From assembly GCA_000166095.1 (NCBI GenBank), contig CP002278.1, forward strand, positions 704,001 to 768,000: a DNA stretch of 64,000 nt. Direction: 5' to 3'. The DNA is from Methanothermus fervidus DSM 2088. GTDB lineage: Archaea > Methanobacteriota > Methanobacteria > DSM-2088 > Methanothermaceae. The translations under genes were made by a program, and so were the position numbers. Positions 38,209 through 47,590 of the stretch are shown here, in pieces; the first letter of the stretch is position 1; each line of letters opens with the position of its first letter. Below the pieces are notes generated by a model, which saw only the letters and a list, made by a program, of their open reading frames with translations, was not told the origin of the DNA and did not search any database.

Positions 38209-38945
38209 TTTTTACACCCTTCAAAGCCTTCTTTCCTTATATCTTCTAATATTTCGTCTGGACACCCTGAACAAACAATTTTTCCATCTAGAAGTACGTG
38301 CGCAATTTCAGCTTTAACAAAATTTAAAATATAACCTAAATGCGTTATAATTAAGCCTGCTTTCTTTCTTTTACTTGGTTTTTTATCTTTTTCTAAAAGT
38401 TTGTTTATCATTTCAGCCAAAATTTCAACATTTTCTATATCTACACCAGAATCTGGTTCATCTAACATTATAAATTCTGGGTTTTGTGCTAGAAGCTGCA
38501 ATATTTCAGATCTTTTCATTTCTCCTCCTGAAAATCCTAAATTTACATCTCTACTAAGGAAATCTTTATTAAATTTTAATTTTGTTGCAAATCTATATAT
38601 TTTTGGATCTAATTTTTCATCTAAAGAACAACCACTTTCTATTTTTAATAAATCAATAAGGCGCACTCCTCTTATTGCTGGTGGATTTTGAAATGCCACT
38701 CCTATTCCCATTTTAGCTCGTTCTGTAGTATTTAAATTGGTAATATCTTTGCCTTTAAACAATATTTCTCCTCTAACTACTTTATATTCTGGAAAACCAA
38801 GAATTGTTAAAAATAAAGTACTCTTTCCTGCTCCGTTTGGTCCAAGTAAAACATGAGTCTCTCCCTTACCTATATAAAGATCTACACCATTCAATATTCT
38901 TTTACCATTGACCTCTACCACAAGATCATTAATTTCGAGAAGCAA
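38193..38945 (-). CDS. sufC: Fe-S assembly ATPase SufC
   Basis: 250-aa ABC-type ATPase. Walker A LLGPNGAGKSTLFL near residue 34, signature LGFSGGEMKRSEILQ near 135, Walker B PEFIMLDEPDSGVD near 158. TTG 38945 is preferred: it lies six bases after AGGAGG, while the ATG at 38969 starts inside the hcgF end. The protein then begins MLLEINDLVVEVNG as SufC usually does. Coupled to sufB. Confidence 0.93.
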   Translation of the reverse strand: MLLEINDLVVEVNGKRILNGVDLYIGKGETHVLLGPNGAGKSTLFLTILGFPEYKVVRGEILFKGKDITNLNTTERAKMGIGVAFQNPPAIRGVRLIDLLKIESGCSLDEKLDPKIYRFATKLKFNKDFLSRDVNLGFSGGEMKRSEILQLLAQNPEFIMLDEPDSGVDIENVEILAEMINKLLEKDKKPSKRKKAGLIITHLGYILNFVKAEIAHVLLDGKIVCSGCPDEILEDIRKEGFEGCKKCYET

Positions 38946-38965
38946 TTTAGATCCTCCTATAAAAT

Positions 38966-39460
38966 TCATTTAAATTCATCAATCAATACCTTCTCAAATA
39001 ATTTTAGACATCTTTTTATTCCATGAGCTTGTCTTTCCAAAATTTTTTTGGGTTCTGAAAATCTTAAATCTGCATGAACACCAGAATCTGTTATTATTTC
39101 AGATTTATTTGTTACAATTGCTATACCACCTCTACCAACGCCTGCTGTAGTGCCTATCCCTATATCCGCATTAGTGATTCTTTTAATGGATTTAGCCATC
39201 TTAAGAGCCATTTTTTTGTCTGATTTTTCATTGTAAACTTTTATATCTCCTAAAACATGGTCAGGTGTCAATGGCTTAATTTTAAGAATTGTTTTTAATC
39301 CAGAAATCGTTGGAATAAACAATGCTGCAACTAAAGATATTTTATAGTCTTCTCTCTTTATACTCCAATCATAGTTGAGAGGATATCCTTGTGCAAATGC
39401 ATGTATTTCCCTGCCAATTTTTCCATGTGTGAAACATTCTGCTGTTGCTACCCTAATCAT
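38966..39460 (-). CDS. hcgF: HcgF (UPF0254), FeGP cofactor biosynthesis
   Basis: 164 aa, UPF0254 family. Starts MIRVATAECFTHGKIGREIH, with the Cys near residue 9 that in HcgF binds the guanylylpyridinol precursor. It serves the iron-guanylylpyridinol cofactor of [Fe]-hydrogenase Hmd. It overlaps hcgE by 8 nt. The gene order A-B-C-D-E-F is complete on this strand; hcgG and hmd are not in the window. Confidence 0.85.
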   Translation of the reverse strand: MIRVATAECFTHGKIGREIHAFAQGYPLNYDWSIKREDYKISLVAALFIPTISGLKTILKIKPLTPDHVLGDIKVYNEKSDKKMALKMAKSIKRITNADIGIGTTAGVGRGGIAIVTNKSEIITDSGVHADLRFSEPKKILERQAHGIKRCLKLFEKVLIDEFK

Positions 39461-40085
39461 CTAACTTCTTCCTCAAAAGTTTTAAAATATTGGCTGTAAT
39501 AACATTTGCAATTCTATCAAGGACATATGGAGTTATTGGTTCCCAATCTTTTATTAATTTACCTGTACCTACAAGAATATGATTTTTCTTAATTCCTTCA
39601 TTTCTTAAACCTAAAACTATTGGATTCTCTGGAGCATCTTCTATATTGAATACTTTAATTTCTTCTTCCCCAATTCCAAAGACACCCATTGTACTTATTG
39701 TATATGCACCTATTTCATGAGCTTTTTTTATGATTTTAGCTGTGATGGGTATGGTATTACCTCCTGCAATAGTAATACACACAACATCTCCATCTATAAT
39801 TTCTAGATTATCCTTTGACACATAACAAGGCATGGTTTCAATTTTCTTAGAACATGGTAATCTTTTTAGGAATTCTGTTTTATATTCTCCAATTTTACCT
39901 CCTAACATCCTAAATATAAAATCTTCTTCAGAAATTTTTTGACCATCTATTGCTTTTATTATTACAGGTCCGCCTCTATGTACTTCTATTAAATTTAAAG
40001 CTATTCTAATACCTAACCTACCTAACCCAACAATAGTTACTTTACCTTTTGGATTTTTAAGTTTTTCAAGCTCTGAAATATTCAT
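39453..40085 (-). CDS. hcgE: HcgE, ThiF-like adenylyltransferase of FeGP synthesis
   Basis: 210-aa E1/ThiF-like protein that adenylates the pyridinol carboxylate before CO-ligand formation. Rossmann start VTIVGLGRLGIRIALNL near residue 17 (ATP site), then VIIKAIDGQKISEEDF, and a metal-free C-terminal part. ATG 40085 overlaps the hcgD stop (ATGA) and is preferred over the ATG four codons upstream. Confidence 0.84.
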   Translation of the reverse strand: MNISELEKLKNPKGKVTIVGLGRLGIRIALNLIEVHRGGPVIIKAIDGQKISEEDFIFRMLGGKIGEYKTEFLKRLPCSKKIETMPCYVSKDNLEIIDGDVVCITIAGGNTIPITAKIIKKAHEIGAYTISTMGVFGIGEEEIKVFNIEDAPENPIVLGLRNEGIKKNHILVGTGKLIKDWEPITPYVLDRIANVITANILKLLRKKLDD

Positions 40086-40783
40086 AATATGTCCCATTTT
40101 ATTGGTTTGTCAGCTATATCTACTTCAATTCCTAAATTTGAAATAATTTTAGCAAGTTTGTATAGCCCTGGAAGTTCTGTGAAATAATGAGTGGCATCAA
40201 TTAAAGTTAAATTTAGGTGATATGCTAAAACCATTGTTTTATAAATTAAATCACCTGAGAGATAAACATCTGCATTCTTTTCATATGCTTTTTTAACAAG
40301 ACGTTCATTGCTTAAACCAAAGCCTGAAACAATTGCCACATATTCTACAATTAAATTTTTATCAAAATTAACAACTTTAACATTATCTATTGATAATTTT
40401 TCTTTGATAAGTTTTATAAATTCTGGTAAAGAAACAGCTTTTATTTTGCAAAGTCTTCCTATTCCACTATCCTCATCCAAAACATCCTTTATTTCCATAT
40501 TTAATGTTTCTGCAAGAGCATCACAAGCTCCGCCTTTTACCACATCCCAATTAGAATGTATAACATAAGCAGGTATTTCTGGCTTAGACAAAGGTGGATG
40601 ATGAAGAATCAGAAGATCATATTTGTTTAATTTTTTTGTTGGGACATAATCCATTGAAACCAAAACTTTTTTTACTTCTAAATTTTCAAGATCTTTACCA
40701 ATAAAACCAATTTTATCCCCATCAACTGCAAGATTTTTTGGAACAATTTCTTCTATTTTTTTAAATAATTCTTTGGCCTTCAT
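40082..40783 (-). CDS. hcgD: HcgD, Nif3-like protein of FeGP synthesis
   Basis: 233-aa Nif3/GTP-cyclohydrolase-I-like protein that binds two metal ions and is thought to deliver iron. Metal motifs: VSMDYVP, LLILHHPPLSK, YLSGDLIYKTMVLAYHLNLTLIDATHYFTE. Its ATG overlaps the hcgC stop by ATGA. Family alternative is a general Nif3 protein; the neighbours make HcgD much more likely. Confidence 0.84.
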   Translation of the reverse strand: MKAKELFKKIEEIVPKNLAVDGDKIGFIGKDLENLEVKKVLVSMDYVPTKKLNKYDLLILHHPPLSKPEIPAYVIHSNWDVVKGGACDALAETLNMEIKDVLDEDSGIGRLCKIKAVSLPEFIKLIKEKLSIDNVKVVNFDKNLIVEYVAIVSGFGLSNERLVKKAYEKNADVYLSGDLIYKTMVLAYHLNLTLIDATHYFTELPGLYKLAKIISNLGIEVDIADKPIKWDIL

Positions 40784-41544
40784 TTTATCTCAATAACTTT
40801 AGATTTTATTTTTTTAATAAATTTTTCAATTACTTTATCGCAAGATACTGGCCTCAAAGAAGACACAATAAGCGCATGTTTTTTTAATTTTTTCATGAAT
40901 TTGGTGAAGTTATTTTCTTTAAATAACATTCCCTCATAAAATTCAAATGGTGACATGCAATAAAGTACGCCTTCAACATCAAAAAAATAATTCATAACAT
41001 TTTTTAAAACCTCAATTGTGAGTGTCATTGTTCCAGAAGTTTTACTTTGTAGTCCATAAGTATAAAGAAAAGCCTTGTATTTGGCATTGATACTATCTAT
41101 CAATCTTTTTTTACTGCCGATTTTTCTTATTGTTTTATCACTTCCGTCTGATCGTGGATCCTCAATTATAAATGCTTTTGTATAAAATTTATTTAGATTT
41201 TCTATGCCACCAATACCAGTAGTGTCTATAATTAGATCCCATTTCTTCCTTAATCCATCTAAACCAATCTTAAATTCTATATTTTTTTCTACTAAATTTA
41301 TAACCTGAGGATGGATATCAACTAAAGTAATCTCTGTATTTAAATTATTGGCTAAAAAAGAACCAGTAATGTATCCACCAATTATCAGACAATTTTTTGG
41401 TTTTAATTTTTTTTCTTTGAGCCACTTTATCACTGCTTTAGTTTTAACTTCACCAATATATTTTATTATATCATGAAATGTGTATTCAGAATAATATGTT
41501 TTTACTGTTGGTGTTATACCATTTTCAACTTTCATGTTTTTCAT
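40780..41544 (-). CDS. hcgC: HcgC, SAM-dependent pyridinol methyltransferase
   Basis: 254-aa Rossmann-type enzyme that methylates the pyridinol ring at C3 in FeGP synthesis. SAM/nucleotide loop LIIGGYITGSFLANNLN near residue 52 and TLVDIHPQVINLVEKN. C-terminal LEVLKNVMNYFFDVEGVLYC region fits the family. It overlaps hcgB by up to 20 nt; the first of two close ATGs is used. Confidence 0.83.
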   Translation of the reverse strand: MKNMKVENGITPTVKTYYSEYTFHDIIKYIGEVKTKAVIKWLKEKKLKPKNCLIIGGYITGSFLANNLNTEITLVDIHPQVINLVEKNIEFKIGLDGLRKKWDLIIDTTGIGGIENLNKFYTKAFIIEDPRSDGSDKTIRKIGSKKRLIDSINAKYKAFLYTYGLQSKTSGTMTLTIEVLKNVMNYFFDVEGVLYCMSPFEFYEGMLFKENNFTKFMKKLKKHALIVSSLRPVSCDKVIEKFIKKIKSKVIEIK

Positions 41545-42010
41545 TGAGTCCTATTCTTTTTAATGCAGTAGTCATTTCATCTTTTACAGCTTTTTCAACA
41601 CTTTTTTTGTGAATTATATGTGGTGGAGATAACGCTGCACTTAATATTCTACCTTTTGAATCCATGATAACTAACATTGAACCTGAACCAGGAACACCAA
41701 GCCTTCCTCTAGCAATAACTAAATCGCAGTCAACGATATCTAATGCCATTAATGCTTTACTTATTGCTGGTGTTCTATTTAGATCACATGCATCTGTGTA
41801 GAATTTAAGATGTTTTGCTTTTTGAATTCCAAATTTCTCTAATACTTCATTTATAGCTTTTACTTTCTCTTTTGTTTTATTTGGAACAACTATATTTTTT
41901 GCATTAAGAATATATTTTTGAATTTCCTTTACTTCTTTAATTTTATCTCCCTGTCTCCTGCCTTCCACAGATTCAACATATGCTTTTTTTATTAATTTTT
42001 CCATAGTCAT
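41525..42010 (-). CDS. hcgB: HcgB, guanylyltransferase of FeGP synthesis
   Basis: 161-aa protein related to inosine triphosphatases; it joins GMP from GTP to the pyridinol. Family pieces: YVESVEGRRQGDKIKEV near residue 10, KFYTDACDLNRTPAISKAL and DLVIARGRLGVPGSGSMLVIMD. Three in-frame ATGs (42016, 42010, 42004) compete; 42010 is chosen because it overlaps the hcgA stop by ATGA, as other joints here do. Confidence 0.83.
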   Translation of the reverse strand: MTMEKLIKKAYVESVEGRRQGDKIKEVKEIQKYILNAKNIVVPNKTKEKVKAINEVLEKFGIQKAKHLKFYTDACDLNRTPAISKALMALDIVDCDLVIARGRLGVPGSGSMLVIMDSKGRILSAALSPPHIIHKKSVEKAVKDEMTTALKRIGLNEKHES

Positions 42011-43026
42011 GCGCATCTAACATGTAACTTCAGTTCAGGTTTTAAATGTAATTCTTTAATAACACGTATTACGTCATCTAAATTTCCAACCTCTGGTGAT
42101 CCTACACCTTTAACATCATGAGGATAGTTATTGGGGATAACTGTGGCTAAATTGTCAGCACCTGCCATAAGTGAATATTTAACATTTTCTGGTCCGATAG
42201 TAGGAGTAGGTACAGTTATTCTTATTTCCGGGTACATCAACCTAGTTATCGCAATAGTTTTCATTTGTTCATGTAAAGGACAAGGAGGATGATTTTCCAT
42301 AGGTGTTCCTTTATATGGATTGAAACCCATGATTGGTATTTCTCCTAAAGTTTTAAAGGTTTTTAAAAATTTTAAATGCATTAACCTATCATAATATGAT
42401 TCACCAATGCCTATCAATAATCCTGAAGAAAGTTCAATATTGGCTTCTGATACTAGTTTACATACTTTAATTCTATCCTCAAGGTTTTCACCAGGCTTTA
42501 AATCTTTAAATAACTTCCTGTTTATAGTTTCCAAATTACAACAAATAGTGTCGGTATCATATTTTTTCAATTTTAAAATTGTTTCCTTATTAAGATCTGA
42601 ACCAACATTTATCAATAATTCAAGTGACGTGTTTTCCTTGACAATTTTGGCTGCCTTGACAGCCTGGGAACCACCATAACCATGTGCACCTGAACAGCTA
42701 ACTCTTGGAATTCCTGATTTCTCTATTTTTTTTGCTGCTTCCAATATTTCATCATCAGTTTTATGAAATGGATGATAATAACCTTCTGGTGAAGTTCCTG
42801 CAGCGAAACCACAATATTTACATTTTGGAGAAATCTGACATATATTTGTGATGTGAATTGTTGAAGTTAATTTGATTGAATCCTTATATCTATCTCTAAG
42901 CTCAGAAGCAGTGTACATCAGTTCCTTGAAATCATTAGAATTCTTAATTTTAAACAATTTTAAAATTTCACAATCACTCAATTTTTTTTCTTTTAAAGCT
43001 TTTTTTAAAATGCTCTTAATCATCAT
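42007..43026 (-). CDS. hcgA: HcgA, radical SAM enzyme of FeGP synthesis
   Basis: 339-aa BioB/ThiH-like radical SAM protein. Its cluster motif is CQISPKCKYCGF, i.e. C-x5-C-x2-C, the unusual spacing that marks HcgA and not C-x3-C. SAM-binding SCSGAHGYGG and the barrel follow. It is thought to help form the pyridinol ring. First of hcgABCDEF; 23 nt after the PRC-barrel gene. Confidence 0.86.
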   Translation of the reverse strand: MMIKSILKKALKEKKLSDCEILKLFKIKNSNDFKELMYTASELRDRYKDSIKLTSTIHITNICQISPKCKYCGFAAGTSPEGYYHPFHKTDDEILEAAKKIEKSGIPRVSCSGAHGYGGSQAVKAAKIVKENTSLELLINVGSDLNKETILKLKKYDTDTICCNLETINRKLFKDLKPGENLEDRIKVCKLVSEANIELSSGLLIGIGESYYDRLMHLKFLKTFKTLGEIPIMGFNPYKGTPMENHPPCPLHEQMKTIAITRLMYPEIRITVPTPTIGPENVKYSLMAGADNLATVIPNNYPHDVKGVGSPEVGNLDDVIRVIKELHLKPELKLHVRCA

Positions 43027-43049
43027 CTTAGCATCACGGCTTTAAAAAA

Positions 43050-43319
43050 TTATTCTGTTATTATTATGAATTCACCGACTTTTTCGACCCTGTGGAATGG
43101 AATGTAAAGATAATCTCCCCTTCTTTTTGCCCCTCTCAAATTTACGTTCTTTTTATCTTTTTCAACTTTAACAACAATGTCTGTTATTTTACCGGTTTTA
43201 TCATTTATTATAATTTCTTCAAGGTCTCCAAGAATTCGAGCATTATTTGTGGCTACTCTATAGCCCCTAATTTCACTCCAAATTTTTTCTTCACTTTTAA
43301 TTTTTGTTTTTTCCACCAT
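43050..43319 (-). CDS. PRC-barrel domain protein
   Basis: 89-aa small beta-barrel protein (WSEIRGYRVATNNARILGDLEEIIINDKTGKITDIVVKV, then YIPFHRVEKVGEFIII). PRC-barrels occur in photosynthetic reaction centres, RimM and many archaeal proteins of unknown role, sometimes linked to cell division. ATG 43319 with GGTGGT upstream is chosen; it overlaps the cobY end by 23 nt. Confidence 0.78.
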   Translation of the reverse strand: MVEKTKIKSEEKIWSEIRGYRVATNNARILGDLEEIIINDKTGKITDIVVKVEKDKKNVNLRGAKRRGDYLYIPFHRVEKVGEFIIITE

Positions 43320-43896
43320 TAAAACCACCAAATTTTTTGAGAAATTCAAGATCTTCAGGAGTATTGATATTCAATGCAAGTTCCAAAAGTGGAAGTTCTA
43401 ACTTTTTTTCATCTTGTTTTTTATTTACAGCTTTTAATAAATTTAACCCTATTGGTATTTGTTCAGTGTTATATGGAGGGGGAATTAGCCCATATTTTTT
43501 GTAAATACTTCGTGGTACAACAACGGTTAAAGCCGGTTTATCACTTTTTTCATAAATATCTATGATCATGTTTATTGTTTTGGGTTTTACCAATGGCAAA
43601 TCAGCGTTTATTACAAGTAATGTATCTCTTTTTGGAATCTTTGTAATTACATATCTTAAATCATTTACATAACCCTTTCCAGGTGTCACTATTACTCTAT
43701 ATCCTCTTTTTTTTATGTATTCTGTAGTTTTAGGTGTATGGACACTTGTTGCAACTATTATTTCCTTTACTCTATCAACTTTTTCTAAACATTCTATCAC
43801 ATGTTGTATCATTGGTTTACCATTTATATTTATGAGGGGCTTTTCTTTGAAAGATTTAAGAGATTTAAGGCGTGTTCCTTTACCGCCAGCCATCAC
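43297..43896 (-). CDS. cobY: Adenosylcobinamide-phosphate guanylyltransferase CobY
   Basis: 199-aa nucleotidyltransferase that activates adenosylcobinamide phosphate with GTP in cobamide synthesis; the corrinoid is needed by MtrA. Motif MAGGKGTRLKSLKSFKEKPLI at the N-terminus and NADLPLVKP near residue 92. The family usually starts MKALVMAGG; here the residues KALV are encoded upstream but without a normal start codon, so GTG 43896 or ATG 43893 is used. It overlaps marker protein 14 by 17 nt. Confidence 0.82.
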   Translation of the reverse strand: MMAGGKGTRLKSLKSFKEKPLININGKPMIQHVIECLEKVDRVKEIIVATSVHTPKTTEYIKKRGYRVIVTPGKGYVNDLRYVITKIPKRDTLLVINADLPLVKPKTINMIIDIYEKSDKPALTVVVPRSIYKKYGLIPPPYNTEQIPIGLNLLKAVNKKQDEKKLELPLLELALNINTPEDLEFLKKFGGFNGGKNKN

Positions 43897-45391
43897 TAAA
43901 GCCTTTAAAAATTTTAGCTAAACCCCCTCCAGATTGTTTCTTTTTATGATATTTTAATCTTTCTGCAAGTATACATCTATCTCCACGATTACCTCCTATT
44001 GGTATACGTGGTGTCCCTAAAGAATTCATACATCTAGCCATCATGGCAGCTCCAAGTGCTAAACCATCAGAAACAAATACACAATCTTCAAAATAATCGT
44101 TAACATATTCAAGAATTAATTCAGGTTTTTTACCTGTTATACCAGCCCTACCTGTTACTCCCAAAACTGAGCCATCTTCAATTATGTCTTCATTAACAGC
44201 TTCTTCCACTAATCTTTTAGCTATTAGTGCACTTACATAATCAATTGTTCCAAATAAAAGCTCTAAACCATCATTTTCATAAATTTCTTTTCCAAGTTCT
44301 GATAGTTTATGGAATTTGCTTCCATTTTTTCCTACATCACACCCGATAAGAACTGTTCCAGCATTTTCTGCAGCTTTTGGGTCTACAGGTACAGTACCAA
44401 ATCTACTTCTACTTTTTGGAACTTTTCTTATGTCTATATATTTGTGGACTTCTTCTGCATATTCTTGTGCTTTTTCTGCATCATATTTACCTTTTGTAGC
44501 TTTTACATCTAATACTGCACCTAGTTTTTTATCAACAAGATTAGTACCCTTTATTATGGCATCTGGTATTGCACCAGCCAATCCACAGAAATTTCCAACA
44601 GTTTTAGCATATGGTTTTTCACTATTTACAATTCTCCCAGCTAGTGTAGTACCAAAATCCATTGATACACAAGGATTACGAAAATCAACGTCAGTCCATT
44701 TGGCACCAAGCTTTATTCCAGCAGTTACAAGTTCTCCTTCCATTTCATTTGCAACCACTTCTCTACCAGTAGGAGGAAGTACTCCAGCTACTGCACCATC
44801 AAATGCTATCTTATCTAACAAACTATAATCTTGAAATTCTTTAGGTAAATTTTCCAATGATAATGCAGGTGTCATTCTTGCTGGAGGAATGCCTGCCTTT
44901 AAACAACCCTCTGCCAATGCTTTTATCATTTTTCCAACTTCTTCTGGAGATGCAAAACCAGCTGTGACACCTGTAGATCTCACTACAAAGTGAATATCTT
45001 TTTTTATGTCTAATTTAGCTCTTTTTGCAGATTCATGTATAGTATCCTTGACCAAATCTGCCACAGATTCTTTTGTAAGTTCAACACCCCAAATTGTTTT
45101 CCCAAAAACCTTTTCACCGGGTTTTGGAGGTCTAACGTCCCGTGTCATTTTAACAGTTTTATCTAATAAATACGTTCTACTTGTTCTGAGGTTTGTAGCT
45201 GTTATTATGCATTTGGTCGTTGTGTTTCCTAACTCTACTGATGCAACAATGTAATGTACATCTGGCTCCATTGAATATCCAGAACCAACAGTTTTTTTAA
45301 TAAAAGAAGTAGATTTTATTTCTTCTATTGTTTTATATTTACTTTTTGCCATAATTGGTTTAGGTCCAAACAATCTTTTTAAAAATGACAA
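43880..45391 (-). CDS. Methanogenesis marker protein 14
   Basis: 503-aa acetate kinase/ASKHA-like conserved protein found only in methanogens (TIGR03285). Pieces: ASVELGNTTTKCIITATN near residue 50, FVVRSTGVTAGFASPEEVG, SMDFGTTLAGRI and CVFVSDGLALGAAMMARCMNSLGTPRIPIGGNRGD. The family resembles ATPases that reactivate corrinoid enzymes, but the role is unproved. TTG 45391 is chosen: GGAGGT precedes it by seven bases and it gives MSFLKRLFGPKP. It follows mtrH after T-rich sequence. Confidence 0.85.
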   Translation of the reverse strand: MSFLKRLFGPKPIMAKSKYKTIEEIKSTSFIKKTVGSGYSMEPDVHYIVASVELGNTTTKCIITATNLRTSRTYLLDKTVKMTRDVRPPKPGEKVFGKTIWGVELTKESVADLVKDTIHESAKRAKLDIKKDIHFVVRSTGVTAGFASPEEVGKMIKALAEGCLKAGIPPARMTPALSLENLPKEFQDYSLLDKIAFDGAVAGVLPPTGREVVANEMEGELVTAGIKLGAKWTDVDFRNPCVSMDFGTTLAGRIVNSEKPYAKTVGNFCGLAGAIPDAIIKGTNLVDKKLGAVLDVKATKGKYDAEKAQEYAEEVHKYIDIRKVPKSRSRFGTVPVDPKAAENAGTVLIGCDVGKNGSKFHKLSELGKEIYENDGLELLFGTIDYVSALIAKRLVEEAVNEDIIEDGSVLGVTGRAGITGKKPELILEYVNDYFEDCVFVSDGLALGAAMMARCMNSLGTPRIPIGGNRGDRCILAERLKYHKKKQSGGGLAKIFKGFSDGWR

Positions 45392-45416
45392 AAAATTACC
45401 TCCAAAAAACAGAAAA

Positions 45417-45443
45417 TAAAAATTAATTAAAAAAATAAAAAAA
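45417..45443 (-). terminator. Terminator between mtrH and marker 14
   Basis: On the minus strand two runs of seven T (TTTTTTTATTTTTTTAATT) follow the mtrH stop. This is the form of an archaeal terminator; read-through may still feed the marker 14 and cobY genes. Confidence 0.5.
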
Positions 45444-46376
45444 TTAGAGAAGCTTAAAGAATGGATGCTCTTCAATAGGTTCAGTGCCTATATCTTTTAC
45501 AGCTTCTGCTATAAATACATCACACATAGCACATGCTGGGAATGCCATCTTAGCGTTTTCTATTGGACCATATAATACGAAATCTCCACCTGCCATCTGT
45601 TGAATTAAATTAGATCCAACGTCACATATTGGCCATGCTTCTTTATGTTCTTTCCTGTATTCTCGTAGCCAATCCCATGCAGATGGCACGTTATGAATAC
45701 CACTTCCAACTGGGTATCCCCATTTACTTTTGGCAACATATGTTGTTCTTATAGCGTTTCCAGCTCCTTGACCAAGAGGTGTTACTGCAACATCCAACAA
45801 TGGTTTATCAATACCACATTCTTCTGCAATTTCTAAAAGTCCTTTATCTAATGCATCTCCACCATTTTCCCATATTGCGATTTTGCCTTCAACACTAGGA
45901 TCCATTGCATTAAATCCAAGGACAATTGATGCTGATACATCAGTTTCTTTTAGTGCATCAAATTCTTTTTCTTCTCCTGACATGTTAATTGAATTATAAA
46001 TAGCGCGATCTGCTACTCCTATTTCATCTACATACTTTGCACCAGCTATTCTAGCATCAGCTGATGTTGAATCTATAAGAAATGGTACGTCTGTGACATC
46101 TGCAACAAATTCTAAGTATTTAACTATTGCATCTTCTGTTGCACCAAAAACTTGTACAAGATGGGGATTTCCTGTTGTGTCAGACATCTCTTCTTGGATC
46201 TTTATTAGTTCTTCTGCCTTATCCTTATCGAATACACCTTTTTTCTCATCTTCAATGATGCTATGACCACCATAAAATATAGTTCCAGCTAATACTGTTG
46301 GATATTCACCAGGTTGTCCACCAATTTTTACTCCTGCGATATCAAGAACAATTTGTTCTTTATCAAATCTAAACAT
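45444..46376 (-). CDS. mtrH: Tetrahydromethanopterin S-methyltransferase subunit H
   Basis: 310-aa cytoplasmic TIM-barrel subunit that moves the methyl group from methyl-H4MPT to the cobamide of MtrA. Starts MFRFDKEQIVLDIAGVKIGGQPGEYPT, with FLIDSTSADARIAGAKY and GFNAMDPS strands. Last gene of mtrEDCBAFGH. AAGGAGGT lies before its ATG. Length normal. Confidence 0.96.
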   Translation of the reverse strand: MFRFDKEQIVLDIAGVKIGGQPGEYPTVLAGTIFYGGHSIIEDEKKGVFDKDKAEELIKIQEEMSDTTGNPHLVQVFGATEDAIVKYLEFVADVTDVPFLIDSTSADARIAGAKYVDEIGVADRAIYNSINMSGEEKEFDALKETDVSASIVLGFNAMDPSVEGKIAIWENGGDALDKGLLEIAEECGIDKPLLDVAVTPLGQGAGNAIRTTYVAKSKWGYPVGSGIHNVPSAWDWLREYRKEHKEAWPICDVGSNLIQQMAGGDFVLYGPIENAKMAFPACAMCDVFIAEAVKDIGTEPIEEHPFFKLL

Positions 46377-46401
46377 GTTGATTAAACCTCCTTTAACTTT
46401 T

Positions 46402-46650
46402 TTAAATTCTAAGTAATAATCTCACTGCTGGAAGTGCAAAGAAAATTATTAAAATTATTATACCTAAGATAACACCATAAGCTATTCCAATGTCTCTGCC
46501 AATTTGTTGTCCTAACCTTTCAAAATATTCTCCAGCTGCAAAGTCAACTTTCTTTTCCATTTCATCAAGTCTTTCATCTATTTTATTGTATTCATCTACT
46601 GAGACTAATACACGAGGTATTGTGGTTCCTTCATCATCATTATTTGTCAA
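46402..46650 (-). CDS. mtrG: Tetrahydromethanopterin S-methyltransferase subunit G
   Basis: 82-aa subunit with a helical cytoplasmic part ([35 protein letters not shown]) and one C-terminal membrane helix ([18 protein letters not shown]). TTG start after AGGAGGA. Four nt after mtrF. Confidence 0.93.
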   Translation of the reverse strand: MTNNDDEGTTIPRVLVSVDEYNKIDERLDEMEKKVDFAAGEYFERLGQQIGRDIGIAYGVILGIIILIIFFALPAVRLLLRI

Positions 46651-46654
46651 TATA

Positions 46655-46861
46655 TCATCCTCCTAAAGCTCTAAAAACGGCGACAATACCTATTAAAATT
46701 ACAGCAAGTAAAATACCATAGATCAATCCAGGAATTCTTGTTTGTATTAATCCTGAAAATACTCTTCCTTCTCTTGCAATCAACTGAACCCTATAGCAAA
46801 TATCATCTGTTGTTTTTTTCACGCCTTTAATATTTGGTTTATTAGATAATGATATTGCCAA
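46655..46861 (-). CDS. mtrF: Tetrahydromethanopterin S-methyltransferase subunit F
   Basis: 68-aa subunit. It starts [20 protein letters not shown] and ends with one membrane helix ([19 protein letters not shown]). TTG 46861 is chosen because GGGGGTG lies six bases before it; the GTG upstream overlaps that site. Its cytoplasmic part resembles the end of MtrA. Confidence 0.92.
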   Translation of the reverse strand: MAISLSNKPNIKGVKKTTDDICYRVQLIAREGRVFSGLIQTRIPGLIYGILLAVILIGIVAVFRALGG

Positions 46862-46874
46862 GAAATACACCCCC

Positions 46875-47588
46875 TCAAATTAGAAGTATAAATCCTATTA
46901 AAAGTGTAAGTGCAAGACCTATACCAGTACCTTGAATTTTTCCTGCATACATTCCTGCCCACATTCTCTGTATTCCTCCGACCATCATTATTTGTGTCTG
47001 CATATCTCTAATTCTTGCTTCAATTAAAGCTGTCTCTGGTGAAATTGGATTTATTTTCTCTGCTTCCCCTTCTTCTTCCTCTTCTTCAACCTTTACTACC
47101 ATTGCTTCCTCTTCAAAAGCCCCTGGATCCTTCTCTATGCATTCCTTAACCTTTTCCTTTATCTGATCAGCATCCTCAACATCTATCAAATCAACAATCT
47201 CAACCTGTTTCTGGAATCTCTCCAATGCTTCCTCTGGTAAATTCTCTATGTAAGGTATTGCTCCCTTTGCACCAATTATCTTCTTTTTATCATCAACGCC
47301 ATTCTTATGTAGTGCTTTTATACTTTGTCCAGTTATATGCCCTTGAACCTCTGAACCACATAAAACTAGGAATCTTATGTTTGGATTTGAGATTATATTT
47401 GCTATTACCTTCTCTATTCCTAAATTCTCTGTCTTGCAAGGCCCAGCTATTGCAGCTCCTGCATCTATTGGTATATCTTCTATATGTGATGCTAATGTTA
47501 CTGCTGCAACAGGACTTTCAGGATCTCCAACAATATAATCTCCACTAACTACTGGCCATCCTTCTGCTGGTTCTTTTTTCTCAGCCAA
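46875..47588 (-). CDS. mtrA: Tetrahydromethanopterin S-methyltransferase subunit A
   Basis: 237-aa corrinoid-binding subunit that carries the methyl group on 5-hydroxybenzimidazolyl cobamide. The axial His is in [11 protein letters not shown] near residue 82. Glu-rich linker near 170 and a C-terminal membrane helix ([20 protein letters not shown]). TTG 47588 lies seven bases after GGAGGTG and gives [12 protein letters not shown], the family start; the ATG two codons upstream is too close to the site. Confidence 0.96.
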   Translation of the reverse strand: MAEKKEPAEGWPVVSGDYIVGDPESPVAAVTLASHIEDIPIDAGAAIAGPCKTENLGIEKVIANIISNPNIRFLVLCGSEVQGHITGQSIKALHKNGVDDKKKIIGAKGAIPYIENLPEEALERFQKQVEIVDLIDVEDADQIKEKVKECIEKDPGAFEEEAMVVKVEEEEEEGEAEKINPISPETALIEARIRDMQTQIMMVGGIQRMWAGMYAGKIQGTGIGLALTLLIGFILLI

Positions 47589-47590
47589 AA

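Noticed and set aside
44316-44828. 170-aa ORF on the plus strand inside marker protein 14
   Set aside because: Shadow frame of a well-supported conserved gene; low-complexity Ser/Phe composition and no ribosome-binding site.
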